Shown one piece after another: positions 46,601-52,200 of a stretch of DNA of 64,000 bases. The stretch is taken from NCBI RefSeq assembly GCF_020905335.1, contig NZ_JAJJMN010000001.1:1798001-1862000 (forward strand), given 5' to 3'. The notes beneath the pieces were generated by a model, which saw nothing but the letters and a program-made list of their open reading frames with translations, did not search any database and was not told the DNA's origin. A program made the translations under genes and the position numbers. How positions within the stretch are numbered: the first letter of the stretch is position 1; each line of letters opens with the position of its first letter. The DNA comes from Flavobacterium lipolyticum. Lineage in GTDB: Bacteria; Bacteroidota; Bacteroidia; Flavobacteriales; Flavobacteriaceae.

Positions 46601-49114
46601 ATCATTTACGGCTACTTTAATTTTACCTTTTTCACCATAACACAATGGCTGTGTTACCTCTTGTACTACCTTAAAGTCCCTTTGTCTGATTTGAATATTC
46701 GGAACCGTAAAAATACAAGTGTTTCCTGTTACACCTGCTAGTCTTATATAAACGGTATAGAAGCCTGCAGTAGTAACATTAAATACATTACTAGCCTGAT
46801 AAGTTGTACCATTAATACTGTACTCATATCCGGCAGGAACACCTCCTACTGTAATCGTACCAGCTTTACCACAAATAATATCGGTATGTTTCTCTGTAGG
46901 ACTTAATGAATTGGTGAAAACATTAAAATAAAAACGGTTAAAACAACCTCCGGCATAATTTAATGTTAATCGGTATTGCCCGGCAATTTTAGCCAAGTAA
47001 TTTGGTCCCGTTGCAACCTGAGTCCAAGAACAAGAAGTACCTTCATTGGCACAATTTGGACTGCTTGGCGCTGTACAGCTTGCTTCATCTAATTTTTCCC
47101 AAACAAGGGTTGAACCATCTGAGATATGCGTTTCAATTAGTCTGGAATCATTTGCACCACATAAGAAAAGATTAGGTAACTCTTTCCCATTATTTGGACA
47201 AATTAAGACCTCTCCTTTATACGGAGCTTTTGCATAAGGAATTACAGGGTTTGTATTTGTAGCACCAAATCTGGTTACTGTAATAGCCTGATAAATTGAT
47301 CTACAAGGTGCCGCAGCTAAATTGTATACATAATAAGTTCCCGGATCTTTAACCGTAAGTGTTTGTCCTGTCCCTATTTGTTTTGTACGCGCTTCGTCAC
47401 TATACCAGGTATAACTTGTATATCCGTTTGCAGCAACTAAATCTACTGTGTCTTTACATAAAGTAACATTTGCTGTATACTTACAACCATCAACACCTAC
47501 TAAAAAGTTAGTCGCTTTTGGAGTTAATATACATCCTGTATTTGTATTGACACTCGGATCATCTGAAATTTGAAAATCAGGATTTAAAGTTCCTTTATAA
47601 GTGGCATATGCAGAGTTATCAATACTATTAGAACATGCTTCACTTAAGGAATTACAATCCGGAACAACTTTAACTTTAAAGCTTATGACAGTCTCTTTTA
47701 ATGTATTTGCTTTAACAACAGAATCATCTACTTTAAAAACAATACTTCTGGTTGCAGGATCATAACTTTGTACCGTTACGCCAGCCGGAAGCGGGTTTAA
47801 GTCTCCCGGATAATTAAATATAATATTAATTGGCAACTGATCTCTAATGGTTAAAGATTTTGCATCATCATTACCTGAGTTTCTAATACCAATTTCATAA
47901 TTTAATTGTTGCCCCAATACTACATTTTGCCCCCCAATATCCGTCCCTGCTGAATTTTTAACAATTTTCGTCAGTACAATATGAGGCTCAATAATATCTA
48001 CCGCAAATGCATTAAAATAATAAAAGTAAACGTCCTGAGTACTTCCTAATCTAATATTTGCCGAAGTCTCATTATTATCAATAACAATACCTCCGGGTCT
48101 CAAAAGAGTTCCGGGGTTATTAATATTCAAAATACCCGCATCATACCCAAGCGTATTGGTACTGGCGGGACTTCGGTTTAAGAAATTCTCTGTTTTATCT
48201 GTAGCCGGATCAACATAAGTTACACTACTATTAAAGAAGTTATTTGAGGCTCTAATAGCTGTATTTGCGGCGTTTGTAGCACTAATCCCAATTCCGTTAA
48301 TTTGCAGGTAATCACCCGCAATAGACTGATCCCCTTCTAAAGCAGCAAAAGCAAACTTTACACGTACCGGACCAGTTGGGATTGTTTTAAAACCTGAAAC
48401 AGGAATGTCTAAAGTAGTTACACCTCCAATTGCACTAAAACCATCAAATGAAGTGATATATTTCGCCGGCAAAGTTGGGTCTTCGTAAACAACATAAATA
48501 GACCAGCCCGCAGATAAACCGGTTCCTCCATTAGAACCTTGACTCGATATAACATTAGCAACCGTATAGACACCTTGTGCATTAGCCTGTCCGGCAACTA
48601 AGTTCGTTATATCTGCATAACAGGCATAAGGCCTATTATTACCACTTCCAATTGGTGCTGCATTAGCATCATGGATGATCTCTCCATTGATATCATGATA
48701 GCCCCCTGTTGGTAATTTAAGTTTTACCTTCTCTATACCTGTACGATCATTTTGCTGTAGGATAGCCCCCCAATACAAACCGGCATAAACAATTTTATAA
48801 CAAGCCGGCTTTGGCACTGTCAAAGTTGCACTACTGGAACTAAAAGTACTGTTGTCATTATCGACATCAATATACCTCATGTCGAAATCCGAGTTAAGCC
48901 AGTCATCATTGTAAGCGACATTTGGTCTGGAATTTCTGGTTCCTCCATCTCTGTTCAGGATATTGTTACCAATAAGCAACATGTCTCCTTTTAGCTTCTT
49001 GTCAAATCTCGGAGTAAATGACTTAAGATTCTGAGAAATTACAAAGTAACTTTGAAAGAAAATCAAAGCTAATAAAATCAATCTTAGGTTAGTAGGTTTT
49101 TTCATAGTCTTCAT
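31613..49114 (-). CDS. sprB: Giant gliding-motility surface adhesin SprB
   Basis: Single uninterrupted ORF of 5833 residues encoding the mobile cell-surface adhesin of flavobacterial gliding; F. johnsoniae SprB is about 6500. The signal peptide ends near FVISQ. An N-terminal region (about 30-380) carries YAGLYWGAIL. It is followed by a DUF11-type repeat (about 380-520: HIVLTKIVKNSAGTDIGG, LNYEIGIRNSGNDDAK), then Ig-like parts. One non-repeat domain (about 1220-1435, starting LLREDFGRGPDTT) looks like a jelly-roll. The rest is some 55 SprB repeats of 75-90 residues, each ending near KDANGC. The last 90 residues are the type B T9SS signal (YFTPNGDGVYDTW ... FSIFDRYGRVI ... WDGRYNG). MKK at 49105 is an alternative start. 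Lies between sprD and sprF. Confidence 0.95.
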   Translation of the reverse strand: MKTMKKPTNLRLILLALIFFQSYFVISQNLKSFTPRFDKKLKGDMLLIGNNILNRDGGTRNSRPNVAYNDDWLNSDFDMRYIDVDNDNSTFSSSSATLTVPKPACYKIVYAGLYWGAILQQNDRTGIEKVKLKLPTGGYHDINGEIIHDANAAPIGSGNNRPYACYADITNLVAGQANAQGVYTVANVISSQGSNGGTGLSAGWSIYVVYEDPTLPAKYITSFDGFSAIGGVTTLDIPVSGFKTIPTGPVRVKFAFAALEGDQSIAGDYLQINGIGISATNAANTAIRASNNFFNSSVTYVDPATDKTENFLNRSPASTNTLGYDAGILNINNPGTLLRPGGIVIDNNETSANIRLGSTQDVYFYYFNAFAVDIIEPHIVLTKIVKNSAGTDIGGQNVVLGQQLNYEIGIRNSGNDDAKSLTIRDQLPINIIFNYPGDLNPLPAGVTVQSYDPATRSIVFKVDDSVVKANTLKETVISFKVKVVPDCNSLSEACSNSIDNSAYATYKGTLNPDFQISDDPSVNTNTGCILTPKATNFLVGVDGCKYTANVTLCKDTVDLVAANGYTSYTWYSDEARTKQIGTGQTLTVKDPGTYYVYNLAAAPCRSIYQAITVTRFGATNTNPVIPYAKAPYKGEVLICPNNGKELPNLFLCGANDSRLIETHISDGSTLVWEKLDEASCTAPSSPNCANEGTSCSWTQVATGPNYLAKIAGQYRLTLNYAGGCFNRFYFNVFTNSLSPTEKHTDIICGKAGTITVGGVPAGYEYSINGTTYQASNVFNVTTAGFYTVYIRLAGVTGNTCIFTVPNIQIRQRDFKVVQEVTQPLCYGEKGKIKVAVNDANAQYYYKLYNNGTLLSSVGPVPDSEYTFDNLNTDQNYVVEITTDDGCKDTKYIYMGKVWNEYKATVALVEPLTACSDGKIRITTEGGNSPYNYFINSDTVFQTSNEFVVTAPGLYTIKIVDKNNCTITRTITVPDNTKPAYTIDHTNSNCYDGSSKIEVKLTAGANGYTMGYSINGGATFQSNPVFSNLQPGSYDVVVRYGIGTPIKYCTDPKQKITITGPTSAISASAGVAALAGCTLPDGSGANQGGKLRINNVQGGTPAYQFSFDGGVTWQASNEKDVMPGNFILQVKDALGCIFEIPYQITLDPKPADPTITVADPVFGCNGMASTTVTVTNPSNNYTYEYYINNVPNTPITNNVFTNVPSGTHTIKVKYKVTTVPTYSNLLREDFGRGPDTTTPGIHPNYCWEKQDAVEDCGIGGYMPILLNDGEYVVTQALLPQHVAGFNWNLPKDNTAVINNTPQIKDGRFLAVNVGGVVPIGGVLYKKTINDVIPNQDIQVSLYMLNLLSKNNNLPSPRLTIQLQKNGTVITGASKDTQSIPRDEKWHNTTDLGSGQVLTLNPGNNTSLDFVILSYSQVISGNDLAVDDIWVRQIPEVCGAEKEFPVVIGKDKAFKASIVGHKDVTCNGANNGEITLSAQNFDATYGFDYSLDNGATWVNSKTSPVTVKNLTSKTYNILIRYDDKAGTCSFPFDQPVGTPAALTITASVTKTATCTNGATITAVAGGGTPAYQYELRAANGTTVITAFQNSGVFTNVPTGTYTVVTRDAYACSSSASAQVNVVAPTMPTASLAATSDYCVTGTKGATLVVTATGTGALTYSLNGAPAQTSHTFTNVGAGTHTITVTDSNNCPITINGIVIAPELKAAASITKTLDCTTPNATIKVDITDGVAAYTYKVKKDAGAYGGSVNVTGNTFNYPTPTAGLYTFEITDSKGCKAYIDATISPITNPTVTANPTQITCNGLKNGSVQLVGAGGSGGYEYNFNNLGWSTTSLYSGLDPNINYSYQVRDSKGCTSPVGNITLTQPTAVSGTIGATIIKCGTPSTVPAVVTVTGSGGTGAYTYSFNGTANFTTTNTYSTTAAGTVTAYVRDANNCQFGPLSITIGALEPITDITIVDSGYDCSTVPAGGRVTLTAVKTGSTANIIYQIISGPAGFNPATNSTGNFLSLTPGDYIFQATDTVTNCSFTKGHTIKATSDIITGGSVLTSIQCFGSTGTIEFTVNGVKANGYDYVIKNAANTIIQQATGVSAATTTVAVPTAQPVGAYTITATDRLTKCQSSYTVTLTQSAAAVDVTAVATTVNCNKFTAEITATGTGGTPNYTYAVARQGAAVPTVYASNNVLTVNTVNGTVLNWVVYIKDANGCLDNFPIKIDVDAKPVITGVVVDNQCQTGSVSSFTITATATGLVPLTYSIDGTNFQTSNTFTVSAGSYTVTVKDKNGCTTAAAVPVVVYAKVGALAEVTKELDCSATPNATIKVDISGGKTPYTYTVAKGTGTPGGVINVTGTSFTISVASANADKYTFAITDANGCSTTTSATVAPIAPPTVTAVKVDASCNASATGTVQLTGANGSGGYTYSKDNVTYTATSLFENLLAGNYTFYVKDSKGCTGSVNVTIGEPAKLTAGATATNFTCSVTNTKQSATVTITATDGTAPYTYSFNGSGYTAANTLTVNDNGADQIISYSVKDAKGCTTAVQQITIKKLDPPVIVSISGSAILCSPSTSTTSTVTVTTTNGVGTLAYVITAPASATSNVTGATTGVFTGLVADTYTFKVTDANGCFAIQSYTVLPLTPIAVAESKLSDVLCNGGNTGSAKFSISGFSATGNYAVVITSTPAGLPYTTVTTGDVITLNGLVAGTYNLEVTDNTTNCKANKSITITEPVNQLGGSLVIVNANCHVPNAKVTVTATGGTPTYSYAFVHNNVAPASTDYKSSNTANLDPAISDWDVWIKDANGCVFKLDAAIATDAAPDVTASVTNQCTSTGTSFSIKAVGTGGIAPLTYSISSGVAPAPADTFTVTSPGTYVITVKDANNCTDTVTVTVNSVLTASAVLVKDITCAAPVNATITVNAGGGLAPYTYLVSTDGVTFGTSPDLIGNTFTTNTAGDYYFQVTDASGCTKITSKVVVTSPQTVTGTAAKVDPTCNGYTDGSITLTATAGLSPFTYSIDGGTTFVTTKVFGGLASGTYTYVVKDAKGCTSVPATITLVNPAPIVVNIVRNAILCNLNTPGSFDVNVTSGGTAPYVYRLYDNAFTQIATYTETSTVNPTPVYKFAGLNFGDYYITVVDANGCEYRSGKLRIETPPYLKMSAVADSNNCATGVNVTVTTSGGTPDYKYSIFGQPLTESPAQTSPTYTFLGLKHGTTYFLQVKDINDCISILEFTTPPPPSSIKVTGTTVTDVTCNGTSTGILTFTVRDFDPSITTVNYEVLNALTLLPVSPAINSTLTGPLGGPVSGTISTLKAGNYVLRVTEAGGTLCSTTFSFTVSQPVQPLKTTITKNVNATCNVGAQVTLTTIGGTGPYEYAAGAPGFTPTTFGTSNVLVLDYTTRQNWDIVVRDAKGCIDRVNTTIGLDPSPVIALSVVNKCVAEGAYVVRVSLTTAGISPYEISVNGGVYAPVTITTAVPYDVTGLNSGLNTIKIKDANGCIDTKSITIDKPLGVTPVITALPTCANNDGVITLTPIGGAGPFTYSIAPSVGTVVGNVISGVPAGIYTITITDTNTLCTATAPVELSAPTLVDFDAVVTNATCNGSRNGTITVNLAAGSDNPVYTYSILPVPPGSVQTDNVFSNLPAGTYSITVFSGRGCSASKPFTVGQPLTLAATAAVKDYACTGNVAQPAVVTVNVTAGTGTAPYKYNFDGSANYFDANTLTVLDNGAAQTISYYVKDANGCLFNSTVTVNPYQKITDLNFAGAAITCNAPATSITVTVAGGYAITKYEIVSPTANAVDNGTVNVFNGLLPGTYVFKVTDANGCSFQKSLTIKPVTNITVSGQLIKDVSCNETAAVANGSVEFTVGNFAATYTYSINGVAVAGTHTNPKVTLTNLAVGNYKIDVVDVATGCIATANEDVSEPATPLLLTLDYNINANCNFGAKVSVIGSGGTPGYTYAYAESPTAPALGAYKASPSAVLDPSKVWIAYVRDDNGCIAQLPLTIATDPLPTIDPITGVCYDGSPVNVTLVGHGVGPLTYSIGNGFKTSPDFVLNAPGSYTFYVRDANGCDAAIPYVYQLDQKLLLDAVLQDLTCAAPNMATVTLTATQGSTLYTNYEVSFNGGGFTPTTSPYTTNIAGTYTFRVTDSKNCQSVSKPVVVNPIVMPTISTTPFNVSCNLGNDGSITITAGSGLAPYEYSIDGTNYQASNIFGTLGQGTYTVYVRDAKKCVVSEVVTISQPTVLGATAAVTPFRCNLTNAPDDAIVTLTATNGTPGYKYSFDNGVTFGDASTLNVSTITANKTVFYVVIDANGCRVSGNVTVIPYTPPTDMNITATPIYCNTAGGVSTATVNTVTGGVAPYQYDIVSPATAVTNNTTGIFPGLLPDTYQIKVTDANGCSTTKAIVIKESDKIKATTQLITDVSCNGVSTGTASFVVSGYITPADYIYSLAPLAGTATKTGDVISYTGLAAGIYTFTVVDRISGCQDQVVNFEIKQPLALDFTSTATNTNCNDKTAEITIAATGGTPAYRYAVVVSGAAAPTVFGNNNVIAVDTNNGANRNWDIYVQDLNGCPVMKSQNIVEDVLPTTPSVAPFSQCPDPLNGTYTFTITGVTGVAPIEYSIGKGFQSSPTFTVNASGTYDVTVKDGNGCEVKTTAVVNIFPALTLDVEITALPDCNTNNGAIKATVSGGANPATPANYSYSLNGNFGQTSGVFTNIAPGKHTITVTDVATGCTRTVQFEIIPATPIKGFTLAHTDVTCNTFTNGTITATIDETGGNDNPIYYYSITAGPVLRPNQTSNVFTGLPKGQYTVTVTSGRGCKDLEDVEILEPTPIVVTDFVFTQFGCTAGTNTNTNATITVNKVDGGSGTYVLYQFMKNGVEVQNSTSNTYTVFDLTGGDYTVNVYDSKGCVGSSTGLMKIVPFISLDNITVTIDKEITCVNNEDITVTAAVTGGTPTPTQLLYSIRGIGGSTFTANNTTGVFTALPIGNYLITVENTDTKCIIEKAHYVANPNTFEIKATPVVAEVCFGTANGSVNLTFVDNQKLPSDDAGIFDYTITGPVNVPLTRSANAGPVSITGLRAGQYTVNATLVGKPYCSVSTIFSIGQPSAALVVTTTKSEITCVAGNNDGEISASATGGWDTNYQYDLVLNGTVIANNTNGNFTGLSAGNYTVIAKDGKGCQASATQSLKIPDPIVVSATATASVLPCFGDRSGIITVNPPTGGQGSNYMYTLNMLSENPVISSGPQSNPVFTGLPAGTYSITVTDGFTCSATSANVVITEPTEVVPSLVLATTQTCNTQSTLTLSATGGSGPYTYSTDQTFTTTTGSFATSVTFAVPVGKYQYYVKDAKGCVAKISNEVKIDPLEPLVIDLDVTNAVVKCMGEATGVIVANAKGGLGNYIYTLENNTGVVVRPAQPSGRFEDLPIGTYVVKVASGDCPATSGTIEIKQPATAIQATFTPTNVSCFGESNGQIVVAATGGTGIIKYAISPDLDQFDVKNTFDKLAPGKYTVIAQDENGCYVIDEIEITQPKPLIVTELPNSMIPEVCKGDKDGAFSIEVKGGTAPYSVSLDNKNGTYIQGTATQTIFDFTNLSGGVHTVYVKDAQGCVNEFVENMPLPVVLDPTTVTNYDCVNNAQTNMVTVTVDASNTDLTQIDYSLDSDVGPWQAANIFTNIAPGTHYIVARHTNGCKVPTASFEIRAYEKLTLAESTGKPEMNIISVTAAGGAPAYEYSFNGEPFTSSSKYKIYKTGDYVVVVRDQNGCTATITVHAVYVDVCLDNYFTPNGDGVYDTWGPGCTNIYNNLEFSIFDRYGRVIAKYRYGQKWDGRYNGAELPSGDYWYVLKLNDEKDAREFVGHFTLYR
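33890..44500. repeat. Higher-order repeat inside sprB: six blocks of seven domains
   Basis: A domain type whose end reads W-x-x-Y/W-I/V-x-D-x-x-GC recurs at about 42535, 40765, 38955, 37205 and 35490, a spacing of 1.7-1.8 kb. A second marker type (LDC or ITC followed by NATI/V) recurs with the same period at about 43.9, 42.2, 40.4, 38.6, 36.9 and 35.2 kb. A third (DV-CNG---G) recurs at about 42.9, 41.2, 39.4, 37.6, 35.9 and 34.1 kb. The domain order is the same in each block. Confidence 0.8.
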
Positions 49115-49191
49115 TTTGTTTTTGCTTCTCTTTTATTTTCTAAGGGGCGTTAAAAAATAAATCAAAGCATTCTGAAACATTTATAATAGAT

Positions 49192-49218
49192 GTTCTTCTT
49201 AAAAAAATTAAGAAGAAC
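49192..49218. promoter_or_regulatory. Hairpin between sprD and sprB
   Basis: A perfect 11-bp stem (gttcttcttaa with its complement, 5-nt loop) lies in the 128-bp gap. No T-run follows it in the direction of transcription, so it may be a processing or attenuation site rather than a full terminator. Confidence 0.45.
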
Positions 49219-49242
49219 GGGGCTATATTCTCAATAATTATA

Positions 49243-52200
49243 TTAATTCTCCACTTTCACAATTGCCATTTTCCCGTTGTATGGCTTAGTCCCTTTTGCT
49301 TCCAGTGCTTTTGTAGCTTCTGACAGTCCGTCGAATTTCTCATAATAGATGTAATACTTACTTGTGGTTACATTATAAAAGAAATTAACATCTGTACGTC
49401 CTGCTGCAACTGCTTTAGCGAGGAACTGATCGCGTTTTTCAACACTGCTGTGAACTGCAATAATTAAATAATATCCACCATCAGCATTCTTAATATTCTT
49501 GATAATCTGCATATTTGATTGGTCTTCACCGAAATCAAAATCACTTGCTGTTAGAGGCGTACTGCTTAATTTCGTTGTTTCTCTAATACGTTTAAGAGCG
49601 GCAACATCCTGTGCATATCGGCCCTGATCATTCTCATATGCTGCACGTTTGATTCGACGTTTCTTCTCAATTTCAGTCTCGGCCTTGATACGTTCTAAAT
49701 TAGAAAGTAATGTTGCGCTATCCTGTTCCATTTTCAATTGTGCTGCTTTTAACTCGTTTATCTTTTCCAGATAAGCCTTATTCAAAGCATCGTTTTTATT
49801 AGGAAACTTTTTAAGCCTTTCGTTGTATAAATTAGTCAACTTCGCAATTTCATCTTTCTGTGCTTTATTTACTTCAGCAAGTTGAGATTTTAAAGCTTCC
49901 AGCTGACTGTTCTCGGCTGCTACACTTTTGAAAGGTTTTGGTTCTTTATAAATTCCTTTCTCACTTAAATCATTCTCTTCTCTTAAGTCGTTCAAGTCTC
50001 TTTGTTTACTTGCCACTGTTGTATTAAACTGTGCCAATAAATCTTTCTGCATTTTACTTGCGCTCTCGATAGACTGAGATAAGTTATCTATTGCTTTTGC
50101 TGTATCATCTTTTGGAGCTGAAGCAGCTTTTGCAAGTGCATCCGCAGCTAACTTTGCCTGAAGAGCTTCTGCATCGGCTTTCGCTTTCGCATCAGCAGCT
50201 AATTTTGCCAAACGAGCTTCTTCTGCTAATTGCAACTGTCTTGTTTCTTCCTCAGCTTTTAATCTTTCTGTCGCTTCTGCATCAGCCTTCGCTTTTTGAT
50301 CTGCCAATAACTTCGCTTGTGCGGCTTCCATATCGGCTTTTGCTTTGGCATCGGCAGCTAACTTCGCCTGAAGAGCTTCCGCATCGGCTTTCGCTTTGGC
50401 ATCAGCAGCTAACTTCGCTTGAAGGGCTTCTGCATCAGCTTTAGCTTTAGCATCAGCAGCTAACTTCGCCTGAAGAGCTTCTGCATCGGCTTTCGCTTTG
50501 GCATCAGCAGCTAACTTCGCTTGAAGGGCTTCTGCATCCGCCTTTGCTTTAGCATCGGCAGCTAACTTCGCTTTGGCATCAGCAGCTAACTTTGCTTGAA
50601 GAGCCTCTGCATCGGCTTTCGCTTTGGCATCTGCTGCTAACTTCGCCTGAAGGGCTTCTGCATCCGCTTTAACTTTGGCGTCTGCTTTAGCTTTTGCATC
50701 AGCAGCTAACTTTGCTTGAAGAGCTTCAGCATCGGCTTTCGCTTTGGCATCGGCAGCTAATTTTGCCAAACGAGCTTCTTCCGCTTCCTGTAATTGTTTT
50801 GCTTCTGCATCTGCTTTCGCTTTAGCAGTTGCTTCTGCATCTGCTTTTACCTTCGCATCCGCAAGTAATTTAGCTTGTAAAGCTTCCATATCAGCTTTGG
50901 CTTTTGCATCAGCAGCTAACTTAGCCTGAAGTGCCTCTGCATCGGCTTTCGCTTTAGCATCGGCAGCTAATTTTGCCTGAAGAGCTTCTGCATCCGCTTT
51001 GGCTTTTGCATCAGCAGCTAACTTAGCCTGAAGTGCTTCTGCATCCGCTTTCGCTTTTGCATCGGCAGCCAATTTCGCCTGAAGAGCCTGGGCATCTGCT
51101 TTGGCTTTTGCATCAGCAGCTAATTTCGCCTGAAGTGCTTCTGCATCTGCTTTGGCTTTGGCATCGGCAGCTAATTTTGCCTGAAGGGCTTCTGCATCCG
51201 CTTTCGCTTTAGCATCAGCAGCTAATTTCGCCTGAAGTGCTTCTGCATCCGCTTTGGCTTTTGCATCGGCAGCTAATTTTGCCTGAAGTGCTTCTGCATC
51301 TGCTTTGGCTTTTGCATCGGCAGCTAATTTTGCCTGAAGTGCTTCTGCATCTGCTTTGGCTTTTGCATCAGCAGCTAATTTCGCCTGAAGTGCTTCTGCA
51401 TCGGCTTTCGCTTTAGCATCTGCAGCCAATTTCGCCTGAAGAGCTTCTGCATCGGCTTTGGCTTTTGCATCGGCAGCTAATTTCGCCTGAAGTGCTTCTG
51501 CATCCGCTTTCGCTTTAGCATCTGCAGCTAATTTTACTTTAAGAGCTTCTGCATCGGCTTTCGCTTTAGCTTCAGCAGCAATTCTGGCTTGTCTGGCTTC
51601 TTCATCTGCTTTGGCTTTGGCTTCAACAGCTTGTTTTTCTTTTAAGGCAGCTTCTTCAGCAGCTTTAGCTTTCGCGTCAGCAGCTATTTTTGCTTTATTG
51701 GCAGCATCTATACTTGCCTTTGTTTTTGCAGCAGCAGCAGCAGCGGCTTTCGCTTCAGCAGCCAGTCTCGCCTGAAGCGCATCTGAATCTGCTTTGGCTT
51801 TTGCATCCGCAGCTAAAATTGATTGTAAGTCTGCAGCTTCTGCTTTCGCTTTTGCATCGGCTTTACGTTTTGCTTCTGCAGCATCAGCCTTAGCTTTTGC
51901 ATCTGCTGCTAGTTTTATTTTCAGAGCTTCAGCATCTGCTTTTGCTTTTGCATCAGCAGCTAATTTTGCTTTTGCAGCGGCTTCCGCATCAGCTTTTGCT
52001 TTGTCAGCAGCTAATTGAGCCTGTGTTTTTTGTGGCGCTGTTGCCGGTTTATTTTCCGCAGCAGTTTTTGCTTTAGCGGCTTCCGCATCAGCCTTTGCTT
52101 TAGCATCTGCGGCTAATTTCAATTTCATTGCTTCGGCATCAGCTTTGGCTTTATCAGCAGCCAGTTGTGCCTGTGTTTTTTGTGGCGTCGCTGAAGGCTT

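Noticed and set aside
31613..49114. Possible frameshifts or fusion in the 5833-residue ORF
   Set aside because: The frame runs uninterrupted from signal peptide to type B sorting domain, with continuous domain periodicity; size and neighbours match known SprB.
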